Shown here: one piece after another, positions 1-8,867 of the stretch
How the letters are laid out: every line of letters begins with the position of its first letter
How positions within the stretch are numbered: position 1 is the first letter of the stretch
Position numbers and translations under genes: made by a program
Assembly: GCA_021205005.1 (NCBI GenBank)
Contig: JAJPYK010000033.1
Span: 1-17,968 of the forward strand
DNA: 17,968 nt
Source: Paraprevotella sp.
GTDB lineage: Bacteria > Bacteroidota > Bacteroidia > Bacteroidales > Bacteroidaceae
Direction of reading: 5' to 3'
The notes under the pieces: generated by a model
Told to the model about the DNA's origin: nothing
What the model saw: the letters and a program-made list of their open reading frames with translations, nothing else
The model's database searches: none

Positions 1-1
1 A

Positions 2-1696
2 TTGGCAATGATCACCTTGTTTTCGGGCAGCTTGACGTCTTGCGGCGACTTTCTGGACATTTATCCCCTGACTATGGTGTATGAAGATAATTATTGGAAC
101 GAAAAGAATGATGTGGACCAGATTGTGAACGGATGCTATACTCGCATGGAGAGCGATGATTTCATGCGCCGTCTGTTCATGTGGGGTGAAGTGCGTTCCG
201 ATAATGTGGGACGTGGTTTCCATAGCGATTACAGTTCCTCTTCGGCAGAGGGACGTATTCTGAGCGAGAATCTTCTTTCTACGAATACGTATACCGACTG
301 GTCTCCGTTTTATTCGGTTATCGACCGTTGTAATCTGGTGATAGAGAAAGCTCCTGAGGTGGCCCAGAAAGATCCCAGCTATTTGGAGAGCGATGTGAAC
401 GCTACCATTGCGGAGGTTACGGCTTTGCGTGCTTTGTGTTATTTCTATTTGGTACGTACTTTCAAGGATGTACCTTATTATACTAATGCGATCACGAACG
501 ATGAACAGCCTCTGAACTTGCCGGCTACCGACGGGACTGTGATCATACAGAACTTGATTAACGACTTGTTGAAGGTATATCCTAATGCGCTTACCGAGTG
601 GCCTCGCCAGTCCGGACAGGATGTAAGTTATGCACGCATCACGCAGAATGCTATCTTTGCCATGTTGGCGGATATGTATTTGTGGATCGGTGATTTCAAT
701 AACGCAGCTCTGTATGCACAGAAGGTCATCGACAGCAAGACTACTTATTTTAAGAATAATTACTCTTCGCTGTATATGGTGGACGGTTATCCTTTGATTC
801 CCGATAACGACGGTACTCTTATAGCCAAGGGTACGGCATACAATCTCGGTTTCGGTACGGGTGGCGGTCCGGAGAGCATCTTCGAGCTCGATTTCTCTTC
901 GAGTACGACAGACGGTTCCAAGTCCAATACCATGGTGGCTTATTTCTTCCGTAGTTGGTTTAAATATTCGGATGACATCACGACTAATATGGGATATTTT
1001 GCGCCGGCAGAAGGCTTGTGGACAGAATTCTCTTCGCCTACATTGTTCCTGAGTAGCCAGGATTCGCGTATCAGAGAGTCCATTTATGTGGATAACATTA
1101 CGGATGCTTCAACTCCGTATATCAATAAATATACGGCGCAAAACATATCTTTTACTTCTTCGGATCCTACGAACTCCAACTACTACACTTATCGTATGTC
1201 TAAGAACGATGCCAATTGGATCTTTTATCGTGTGAGCGATATGATGCTCATCAAGGCGGAAGCATTGCTTTATATGATGGGAGATGACATGAATACGGCT
1301 TATAACGACAGTCTGGGGCGTGAGGCGTTTCAGTTGATCAACGCGGTGGCCGACCGTTCTGCGGTTAACACCTCCTCTTCTCTCTCGTACGCAAGTTATG
1401 CTTCGAGAACTCTGTTGATCAGCTTGCTGTACGACGAGCGTCGTCGCGAGTTCCTTTTCGAGGGTAAGCGTTGGTTCGATTTGGTACGTCATACCATTCG
1501 CGACGGAAACAATACGTCTTATTTGGTAAATGCCATTTCGAGTAAGCAGACCAGTTCTACGGCTACCAGTAAGTTCGGTAATTACATGGCGATATATTGG
1601 CCCTATAACTACGACGAGGTACGTGTGAACGACAATTTGCAGCAGAACCCTGCTTATCAAGATAGTGAGAATTCTTCTTATGAATCTACAAAATGA
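2..1696 (+). CDS. SusD/RagB-like nutrient-binding lipoprotein, 5' end cut by window
   Basis: SusD-family proteins are outer-membrane lipoproteins that form the lid of a SusC transporter and capture ligand at the cell surface. Family marks seen here are an alpha-helical TPR-like stretch around residues 215-245 (NAIFAMLADMYLWIGDF), a late helix with DMMLIKAEALLYM, and the C-terminal signature YDERRREFLFEGKRWFDLVR at about 477-496. A lipobox LTSC lies near the start, with Cys about residue 14 counting from the TTG at position 2. Only eight or so hydrophobic residues precede it, so the charged start of the signal peptide lies before the window and the true start codon is not visible. Nine bases separate the stop from the next gene. 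Its partner SusC is expected immediately upstream, outside the window. The substrate cannot be read from the sequence. Confidence 0.92.
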   Translation: MAMITLFSGSLTSCGDFLDIYPLTMVYEDNYWNEKNDVDQIVNGCYTRMESDDFMRRLFMWGEVRSDNVGRGFHSDYSSSSAEGRILSENLLSTNTYTDWSPFYSVIDRCNLVIEKAPEVAQKDPSYLESDVNATIAEVTALRALCYFYLVRTFKDVPYYTNAITNDEQPLNLPATDGTVIIQNLINDLLKVYPNALTEWPRQSGQDVSYARITQNAIFAMLADMYLWIGDFNNAALYAQKVIDSKTTYFKNNYSSLYMVDGYPLIPDNDGTLIAKGTAYNLGFGTGGGPESIFELDFSSSTTDGSKSNTMVAYFFRSWFKYSDDITTNMGYFAPAEGLWTEFSSPTLFLSSQDSRIRESIYVDNITDASTPYINKYTAQNISFTSSDPTNSNYYTYRMSKNDANWIFYRVSDMMLIKAEALLYMMGDDMNTAYNDSLGREAFQLINAVADRSAVNTSSSLSYASYASRTLLISLLYDERRREFLFEGKRWFDLVRHTIRDGNNTSYLVNAISSKQTSSTATSKFGNYMAIYWPYNYDEVRVNDNLQQNPAYQDSENSSYESTK

Positions 1697-1705
1697 TGAA
1701 AGTTC

Positions 1706-3832
1706 ATGAAACGTTTGATTAAAATAAGTCTCTCTGTTTGCACAGTATTGCTCTTTGCGATGCAGATGAATATGTTGACCAGTTGTAATGACGACATGTC
1801 GGCCGAAAGCTATTACACGTTTACGGGTGAGATGATGAGCGATTTCCTGAAGAATCGCGAAGATTTCAGCTTATTCCGTCAGATTGTGGAACGTGCGGGT
1901 GAAATGGTGTTCTTGGGAACAAGAGGTTCCCGCACCTTCTTCCCTCCTACGAATGAAGGTGTAGAAGCCTATCTGACCGAGATGGGATATTCTTCTGTGG
2001 ACGATATTCCGGCAGACTATTGCGATACGTTAGTCAAGGCTTGTCTGGTGGACGACCATGTATTGTATACCTATGATATGGCCAATACACAGCAGGAAAC
2101 CAACGAACTCGGCTTACCGCTGATCATCGTGACGGAGGATTCGGTCTTGGATGAGAATGGTTTGGTCCAGAGCGTGATTAACAGTAGTTCTGCTATCATT
2201 AACTCTTTGAAAAACGACTCTGTGGAAAACGGAGTGGTACACCCTGTGGACCAAATGCTGATACCTAATACCAGTGTGGGTTCTGTCTTGTTGGATGACA
2301 ACCATTCCGAGTATGAGATCTATTACGAGGCGTTGAGGCGTACGGGGCTTTTGGACTCATTGGCTCGCTTCCGTGATCAAAGTTATGAGACATGGAAAGA
2401 GAACTATCCCGAATATCAGTCGGGTATCCATTCCGGTGACTTCACCTACGTGATCAAGCGTCCTGATCATCTGGATCAAGGGTATACCGTATTTGTCGTA
2501 CCTGACAAAGTGCTCTATGAGAAATATCCCGAATATTTCAATGAGAGCATGAGTATGGACGAAAAGATCGACGGGTTGTACAAACTGGCCGTGTCGAAGT
2601 ATAATGATTCGGAATCGGCCCAAATCTTCGGTTTGAATGAGAAGGATTCCCAAGGCCGTACCTATAAAGATCTTTATTGGAATGAGAATGCTTTGACGAG
2701 TCGATATAACCCGTTGAACATGTTCCTTTCCTATCACATGTTGGACCGCTTGTATGAAAGTACAGCCAAGTTGGTCAACTGCTGGGGTATCAATACGAAC
2801 TATGCCGATCCTACGGAATGGATTACGACCATGCTCGACATCTCCATGCTTAAGGTCGAGCGTGTGTACTCTTCTATCGATCCGCAAATCGATCAGGCCG
2901 GCGGTTTTTATTTGAACCATACCATTGCTTCTGTTTACAACAGTTATGAACGTGTGCGCGGTGCTAAAGTCACGCAGCCGGCGAGCAACTTCTCCATCAA
3001 CTGTGCATTCTATTATCTGGATGATGTCATTGCCTATGACAATACCATGCGTTCCAATATCATGAATACCCGTATGCGTATCGATGTGGTGACCTTGTGG
3101 CCCGAACTGACGAACAACGGCATGCGTCTGCATGGTACGCCTTGGAAAGGTTACGACGCTACTACAGATAATACCGAGTCTACGTTGAACTATAACATTC
3201 CCTCGGGCTATCTGAAGAATACTACCGTGAATGAAAGTTCCATATTCTTAGTGCAGCGTCCGAAATACACGTTCTGGAACATGGGTGGCGACGAGATTAA
3301 TTTCTTGGGTTCAAGCTATGACATTACGTTCCGTCTTCCGCCGGTTCCTCCCGGCACATACGAACTTCGTATGGGGTATGCCGGCATGAGCGACCGAGGC
3401 ATAGCACAGGTCTATGTGGACGGTAAGCCGGAAGGTACGCCTCTGGACTTGCGTTATAACGCAGCCGATTCCCGTGTAGGCGGTATTTACGGTGTAGACC
3501 TGACGGACGAAGAGTTGGAAGAGAACAACCGTACGATGAAGAATAATGGGTACTACCGTGGACCGGCCAGTGTCTATACCTATAAAGGTGGGGCGGACAG
3601 CAAGTACACGCAACCTACTTATTATGCGCCCGATTGTGACAACATGAATGAAAACAAAGTCACGTATCGCCGTAAGTTGGCCGATGTGACCATCGACTAC
3701 CATACCTATCATACCGTTCGCGTGCGTTCCGTTTGGGTACAGGGAAACAGCGGTTGTTTCATGTTCGACTATCTCGAACTCGTGCCGTATTCCATTTGTG
3801 GTGCCGGCGGTTTGGGTGAGGACGAATATTAA
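1706..3832 (+). CDS. FAS1 (fasciclin)-domain surface lipoprotein, 708 residues
   Basis: The signal peptide ends in lipobox LTSC with Cys27, followed by N-D-D, which resembles the acidic surface-export signal of Bacteroidota lipoproteins. A first FAS1 domain spans about residues 35-190, with H1-like TFFPPTNEG (77-85) and H2-like NGVVHPVDQMLIP (175-187). A second, more divergent FAS1-like domain follows, with YTVFVVPDKV at 260-269 and a possible H2 around FYYLDDVIAYD. From about 525 to the end there is a beta-rich segment (GTYELRMGY, FMFDYLELVP) resembling a carbohydrate-binding-type sandwich, possibly the DUF5108-like part of such proteins. FAS1 domains mediate adhesion or protein contacts in other organisms. 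Here the position between SusD and SusC suggests an accessory surface binding protein, which is an inference. The stop overlaps the next start by one base (TAATG). No catalytic motif is recognised. Confidence 0.85.
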   Translation: MKRLIKISLSVCTVLLFAMQMNMLTSCNDDMSAESYYTFTGEMMSDFLKNREDFSLFRQIVERAGEMVFLGTRGSRTFFPPTNEGVEAYLTEMGYSSVDDIPADYCDTLVKACLVDDHVLYTYDMANTQQETNELGLPLIIVTEDSVLDENGLVQSVINSSSAIINSLKNDSVENGVVHPVDQMLIPNTSVGSVLLDDNHSEYEIYYEALRRTGLLDSLARFRDQSYETWKENYPEYQSGIHSGDFTYVIKRPDHLDQGYTVFVVPDKVLYEKYPEYFNESMSMDEKIDGLYKLAVSKYNDSESAQIFGLNEKDSQGRTYKDLYWNENALTSRYNPLNMFLSYHMLDRLYESTAKLVNCWGINTNYADPTEWITTMLDISMLKVERVYSSIDPQIDQAGGFYLNHTIASVYNSYERVRGAKVTQPASNFSINCAFYYLDDVIAYDNTMRSNIMNTRMRIDVVTLWPELTNNGMRLHGTPWKGYDATTDNTESTLNYNIPSGYLKNTTVNESSIFLVQRPKYTFWNMGGDEINFLGSSYDITFRLPPVPPGTYELRMGYAGMSDRGIAQVYVDGKPEGTPLDLRYNAADSRVGGIYGVDLTDEELEENNRTMKNNGYYRGPASVYTYKGGADSKYTQPTYYAPDCDNMNENKVTYRRKLADVTIDYHTYHTVRVRSVWVQGNSGCFMFDYLELVPYSICGAGGLGEDEY

Positions 3833-5565
3833 TGTTCACTTTTAAACAGACGATGAAAATGAAATTAAGATATTGCATCCAGGCAGGTTTCGTGGCCCTT
3901 GCGGCCATGACCGCCGGTGTCTCTTGTACAGATACATGGGACGACCATTATAGTGTGGGCGGTACTGTGCCGGGTTCCACCTTGTGGGAAAACATTATGC
4001 AGGATGAGACGCTCCGTTCTTTTGCGGAAGTGTTGGATTCTTGCGGTTATAAAGACATTTTAAATTCCAATCAGGTCTATTCTGTTTGGGCTCCCGAAAT
4101 AACGGACGCGGAGGCAAAGGAGTGGATCGAGTCTTATAAGAACGATTCTAAAAAAGATAAAAACAATGTAACGATCAAGCAGTTCATTCGGAACCATATC
4201 GCCTTGTTCAACAACCAGACTTCAAAACTGACGGACGATACGATCACGATGATGAACAACAAGCGTATGGCCCGTACGGATCTTAGTTTCAGTACGGCTT
4301 CTTTGGTGGGAACTTCTGTTCCCTCCTCCAATGGAGTGCTGTACAAAATCGATAGTCCCGTAGCTTTCACGCCTAATATTTGGGAGCGTGTAGAAGAAAA
4401 GGCTACCGGCGGCGACGACGGTTTGGACAGCTTGTACAACTTCTTCGAGTCATGGAATCAGGAAGAGCTGGATGAAAGTGCCAGTGTGCCCGGAGGCGTG
4501 GTAAACGGTAAAACAGAATATTTGGATTCCGTCATGTATGAATATAACTCCGCGTTTAATGAGTACGGACGAATCGATTCCGAAGACAGCTTGTATTGGT
4601 TGTTGGCTCCGACCAACAAAGTTTGGCGTGAAAATCTGGATAAATTCAAACCCTATTTCACTTATCATTCCAACCGGGCCGAAGAGGGAGACTCTCTGCA
4701 GGACCTTTATGCGAAGCTGTTCATGGTCTCTTCCGAGTTTTTTAATGTACGTAACCAGCCGGGAAAGAACTTCAATATAAATGATCCCGACTCCATCTGC
4801 TCTACGGCGTATAACCGCGATAAACCGGGCTACTACATGTTTGAGCGGCCCCTTGATCCCGACGGTATATTCTATGGACTTACGCCCATCGAGTGCAGTA
4901 ACGGAAATTTGTATAAGACTGCGGATTGGCGCATCTCTCCCACGAAGACGCTCTTTATGTCGGAAGTGAAGGTCGAGGGTGAGAACTCCTATTATTATTC
5001 CACAATACCTTTGGGCGCTACTGAGGGGAGTACGGCTTACAGTGCCATTCAGGTGTCCTCCGTATCCACGAATAGCGATAAATATAAGGTTTCCGGTTCG
5101 GGATATATCGTAGTGAGAGATACACGTACGGACCGTAACAATCAGCCGGAGATTTCCTATTCCATTCCGGATGTTCTGTCCAAATGTCCTTATGATATTA
5201 AAGTCGTGTTCGCCACTCCTTTGGCAGCAGATACGCTGAATACGGCCGACGCTCAGTTGAAGCGGCAGATAACCGCCAAGATCCGTTACTATTCTTCTAC
5301 TACGGGTAGCATCATCACAGACGGTAATGCCATTACGTTGTGCAGCGGTGTGGATGTAGACGCCACGAAGATGGATACGGTGACCGTGGCTTCAGGCTAT
5401 ACGTTCCCTGTTTGTACATACGGAGAAGAAGATCCCAGTGTGTTCCTGACCATACAATCCATCCAGGGGCGTACGACAGCGGTACCCACCGGTTATTCCA
5501 AGGACTTGTACATAGATTGTGTCATTTTTGAACCCCGCCCCGATTTAGATTCAGCCGGGAAGTGA
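3832..5565 (+). CDS. Second FAS1-domain surface lipoprotein, 577 residues
   Basis: The lipobox is GVSC, with Cys32 counted from the ATG at 3832. The next residues T-D-T-W-D-D are acidic, as in surface-exposed lipoproteins. The ATG at 3853 (MKMKLRY...) would give a more usual signal peptide and may be the true start; the ATG at 3832 overlaps the upstream stop by one base and suggests translational coupling. Two FAS1-like domains are visible: one with VYSVWAPEI (82-90) and NGVLYKIDS (167-175), and one with LYWLLAPTNKVW (254-265) and SNGNLYKTADW (356-366). Residues of about 380-577 look like a beta-sandwich with no recognised family; they end in DLYIDCVIFEPRPDLD. The protein has the same design as its upstream neighbour but the sequences differ widely, so this is an old duplication or two separate families. 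It probably works with the flanking SusC/SusD proteins. Confidence 0.83.
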   Translation: MFTFKQTMKMKLRYCIQAGFVALAAMTAGVSCTDTWDDHYSVGGTVPGSTLWENIMQDETLRSFAEVLDSCGYKDILNSNQVYSVWAPEITDAEAKEWIESYKNDSKKDKNNVTIKQFIRNHIALFNNQTSKLTDDTITMMNNKRMARTDLSFSTASLVGTSVPSSNGVLYKIDSPVAFTPNIWERVEEKATGGDDGLDSLYNFFESWNQEELDESASVPGGVVNGKTEYLDSVMYEYNSAFNEYGRIDSEDSLYWLLAPTNKVWRENLDKFKPYFTYHSNRAEEGDSLQDLYAKLFMVSSEFFNVRNQPGKNFNINDPDSICSTAYNRDKPGYYMFERPLDPDGIFYGLTPIECSNGNLYKTADWRISPTKTLFMSEVKVEGENSYYYSTIPLGATEGSTAYSAIQVSSVSTNSDKYKVSGSGYIVVRDTRTDRNNQPEISYSIPDVLSKCPYDIKVVFATPLAADTLNTADAQLKRQITAKIRYYSSTTGSIITDGNAITLCSGVDVDATKMDTVTVASGYTFPVCTYGEEDPSVFLTIQSIQGRTTAVPTGYSKDLYIDCVIFEPRPDLDSAGK

Positions 5566-5601
5566 CGAAAACGGATTGTATAACATATTAGAGCATGAAG
5601 A

Positions 5602-8600
5602 ATGAAAAGATATAGATTCTATTGTTTAGCGTTATTGATGGCGGGTGCGTTGGGCGGCCATGCACAGGAAGAGAACACGATAGACAGCGTGCCGGCTGCC
5701 AGACAGGCCGCTCCCGTCAAAAAGAAGGTAAAGACGCGCCCGGTGAGCGGACGAGTGTTTGCCGTGTCGTCGGCCACGCCGCTGGGCGGTGCGTTAGTCA
5801 GCGTGAGCGGTTACGACGGTTACAGTACATTGACCGCAGAGGACGGAACGTTTAAGTTGGATGTTCCCGAATATGCTACGGCATTGAAAGTGACTTCCCC
5901 CGATTACAACACGATCCGTGTGGGTATTAACAAGTCCTGTCTGTTGCGTGACATCGTGTTGCAATCTTCGAGTATGCGCAAGCAGTACGGCGAGGACGAC
6001 AATATATTGAATACGGTGACGGCCGATAACTTTACGTACAGTCCCGAGCTGAACATCACTTCCGAGATCGGCAGTCAGTTGGGTGCATACGTACGCACGA
6101 TTTCCCGCGGCGGTACTCCCGGCATAGGAAACTACATGATGATGAACGGTATCAACACCCTGCACAGTAACGGGCAGCCGTTAGTGGTGATTGATGGTGC
6201 GATTGTCGACCAGCAGTATGACCGTTCGATGATTCACGACGGTTTCTATAACGACTTTCTGACTTCGTTCAATGTGAATGAAATCAAGAGCGTGAAAGTC
6301 ATGGCCAACGGAACGGCTATTTACGGTGCGAAAGGAGCTAACGGCGTCATTCTCATCGAGACCAAGCGCAATACGAGTTTGGCTACCAAGATCGAGGCCA
6401 CGGTTTCGGCCGGCATCACGTTGTTGCCCAAGTCTCTTCCGGTAATGAACACCTCGCAGTTCAAGACCTATGCTTCCGATCTTTTGAAGAGTACAGGTAC
6501 GACCGCGACAGAGTTCAAGTTCCTGAATACTGATCCCAATTATTATTGGTACAATAAGTACAATAACGAGACGGACTGGAACGATGTGATCTACAATGAG
6601 GCTTTCTCACAGAATTACGGTATCTCTGTGCAGGGAGGAGATGAAATTGCCAGCTACTTCCTGGCATTGGGTTACAACGGTGCGAACAGCGTATTGAAAG
6701 ACAATGAGATGAACCGCTTGAACATCCGTTTCAACACCGACATCAATATCTTCAAGAGACTTTCCTTGCGTTTCGATGCAACTTATACCAATATTACCCG
6801 TAATTTGAAAGACCAGGGCGCACCGGAATCTTATGATGAAGGAACGGTGACGTCAGTCAATTACCTCGGATTGGTGAAGAGCCCCATGTTGAGTCCCTAT
6901 GCCTATTCCAACGGCAAGATCTTGAGCTCGGTGATCGACAATACGGACGAGGATTATCTGGACGAGGCCCTTTCGTCGCTCAGCGGTGTGAACTACCGGT
7001 TGGCCAATCCCGCAGCCATTAACGAGTACGGTACGGCCCAGAATAAGAACTATTTCGAAAATTCTTATCTGAATATATCGGCCAAGCCCAAATGGCAGTT
7101 CAATAAGCACTTGGACATCAGTTCCTTGTTCAGCTACACGTTGACAAACACCAACGATAAATATTACGTGCCGATGAACGGCGTGCCCGACTATTATGTA
7201 TCCTCCCTCGGTCTGACGATGGAAAACGAGGTACGTTCGCTCTATTCTACTCAGAATTCCGTCGTAAGCGATACGAAATTGGAGTGGAATAACCAGTATG
7301 ACGCACATAGTATCAACCTGTTGGGCGGTTTCCGCTATATGCACGACCTTTACAAGACGGATTCCCAGTTGGGTTATAACAGCGGCAGCGATAAGACCCC
7401 GTTCATCAACAACACCGTGAACAAGAGCACAACGGGTAGTTCGGATGAGTGGACTTCGATGACCTGGTACGGTCAGGCCCGTTACGACTATCGCAAGCGT
7501 TACTTCGTAGAAGGCGATTTGGCTCTCGAAACCTCTTCCCGTTTCGGAAAGAACGCTAAAGACGGCTTTAAACTGGGAGGCGTGCGTTGGGGCGTATTCC
7601 CGGGCATACAGGCCGGATGGGTACTGTCTAACGAAAGTTGGTTCAATTTCCCGGGTATCGACTATGCCAAGATCACCATGGGATACGATGTAAGCGGTAA
7701 CGACGGAATAGACTTCGATGCTACCCGTACCTATTTTGAAAGCATCTTGTTCCAAGGGCAGGCCAACGGTTTGGTATTGGGCAATATCGGTAATACGGAG
7801 GTACAGTGGGAGACCACCCGGCGTTACAACTTCGGTGTAGATCTGAAGTTCTTGAATAACCGGTTGAACGTAGGCTTGAACGTCTTCAAAAGCTGGACCG
7901 ACAACCTTTTGACTTATCAAGAACTGAGCGTCCTCACCGCTCGGGATAACAGTTGGGTGAACGGAGGTTCATTAGAGAACAAAGGATATAACCTCAGCGT
8001 CAGCGGTCATGTGCTGGCTACTCAAAACTGGAACTGGGAACTCGGCGCCAGTGTGGGACATTACAAGAACAAGTTGACCGCTCTGCCCAACGGACAGGAT
8101 TATGTGGAGACCGAAGTCTACGGCGCCACGATCCGCTCTCAGGTCGGTTCTCCCGTCAATCTGTTCTACGGCTACAAGACCGCTTCGACTTCTTCGGGTA
8201 CTCCGGTGTATGCCACTTCCGAGGAAGCTGCTGCCGACGGTCTGTACGTATTGGGATCGGACGGGTTGACGCATAAACCTTTCGGTGCGGGCGATATAAA
8301 GTTTGTCGATGTCGACGGTAACAAGGAGATCAACTCCAAGGATATGCAGGTCATTGGTGACCCGAACCCCGACATTTACGGTAATATCTTCACTTCGGTC
8401 AGCTACAAGAATCTCCGTTTGGACGTGAACTTCAATTACAGTCTGGGCAACGATGCCTATAACTATTTGCGCTCGCAGCTCGAAAGCGGTTCCCGTTTCA
8501 TGAACCAGTCGGTAACGATGGTGAACCGTTGGACCTACGAAGGTCAGGTGACGGATATTCCTCAGGCAACCTGGGAAGACCCGTTGGGCAATGCCCGTTT

Positions 8601-8856
8601 CAGCGACCGCTGGATAGAGGACGCCAGTTATCTGCGTCTGAAGTCCATCACGTTGAGCTACGACTTGCCTATCAACAACACGTTCATTCACGGCTTGACG
8701 TTCTGGGGACAGGCCAACAACGTATTCACGATTTCAAAATATTTAGGAGCAGATCCTGAATTCTCCATGAGCAACAGTGTGTTGGAACAAGGCATAGACC
8801 GTGGTTTGCTGGCCAATAGCCGCAACTTTATGCTGGGTATTAAAATCAATCTTTAA
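5602..8856 (+). CDS. SusC/RagA-family TonB-dependent outer-membrane transporter
   Basis: This is a 1084-residue transporter that would take ligands through the outer membrane using TonB energy. A signal peptide is cleaved near residue 21 (GGHA). A Lys-rich linker (PVKKKVKTRP) leads into a carboxypeptidase-regulatory-like domain at about 49-117, which is typical of SusC proteins. The plug spans about 135-255, with QPLVVIDG near 192 and IYGAKGANGVILIETKR near 240. The rest is a beta-barrel ending in FMLGIKINL, with the usual terminal aromatic/hydrophobic strand. The typical VVVVGYG segment after the N-terminal domain is not visible, so the TonB box could not be placed. There is no extended STN signalling domain, so it is not an obvious anti-sigma-linked receptor. 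The gene is 36 bases after the second FAS1 gene and 11 bases before the cognate SusD, so it is cotranscribed with both. Confidence 0.95.
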   Translation: MKRYRFYCLALLMAGALGGHAQEENTIDSVPAARQAAPVKKKVKTRPVSGRVFAVSSATPLGGALVSVSGYDGYSTLTAEDGTFKLDVPEYATALKVTSPDYNTIRVGINKSCLLRDIVLQSSSMRKQYGEDDNILNTVTADNFTYSPELNITSEIGSQLGAYVRTISRGGTPGIGNYMMMNGINTLHSNGQPLVVIDGAIVDQQYDRSMIHDGFYNDFLTSFNVNEIKSVKVMANGTAIYGAKGANGVILIETKRNTSLATKIEATVSAGITLLPKSLPVMNTSQFKTYASDLLKSTGTTATEFKFLNTDPNYYWYNKYNNETDWNDVIYNEAFSQNYGISVQGGDEIASYFLALGYNGANSVLKDNEMNRLNIRFNTDINIFKRLSLRFDATYTNITRNLKDQGAPESYDEGTVTSVNYLGLVKSPMLSPYAYSNGKILSSVIDNTDEDYLDEALSSLSGVNYRLANPAAINEYGTAQNKNYFENSYLNISAKPKWQFNKHLDISSLFSYTLTNTNDKYYVPMNGVPDYYVSSLGLTMENEVRSLYSTQNSVVSDTKLEWNNQYDAHSINLLGGFRYMHDLYKTDSQLGYNSGSDKTPFINNTVNKSTTGSSDEWTSMTWYGQARYDYRKRYFVEGDLALETSSRFGKNAKDGFKLGGVRWGVFPGIQAGWVLSNESWFNFPGIDYAKITMGYDVSGNDGIDFDATRTYFESILFQGQANGLVLGNIGNTEVQWETTRRYNFGVDLKFLNNRLNVGLNVFKSWTDNLLTYQELSVLTARDNSWVNGGSLENKGYNLSVSGHVLATQNWNWELGASVGHYKNKLTALPNGQDYVETEVYGATIRSQVGSPVNLFYGYKTASTSSGTPVYATSEEAAADGLYVLGSDGLTHKPFGAGDIKFVDVDGNKEINSKDMQVIGDPNPDIYGNIFTSVSYKNLRLDVNFNYSLGNDAYNYLRSQLESGSRFMNQSVTMVNRWTYEGQVTDIPQATWEDPLGNARFSDRWIEDASYLRLKSITLSYDLPINNTFIHGLTFWGQANNVFTISKYLGADPEFSMSNSVLEQGIDRGLLANSRNFMLGIKINL

Positions 8857-8867
8857 TTCAGTCTCTT

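Noticed and set aside
1915..1931. Inverted repeat GGGAAC-N5-GTTCCC
   Set aside because: It is a six-base stem inside the first FAS1 gene with no T run, expected by chance in 18 kb.
6853..8691. Long minus-strand open frames opposite the SusC gene (6853-7920 and 7972-8691)
   Set aside because: They are shadow frames of the SusC coding sequence, with low-complexity Val/Ile/Arg/His-rich translations and no recognisable family.
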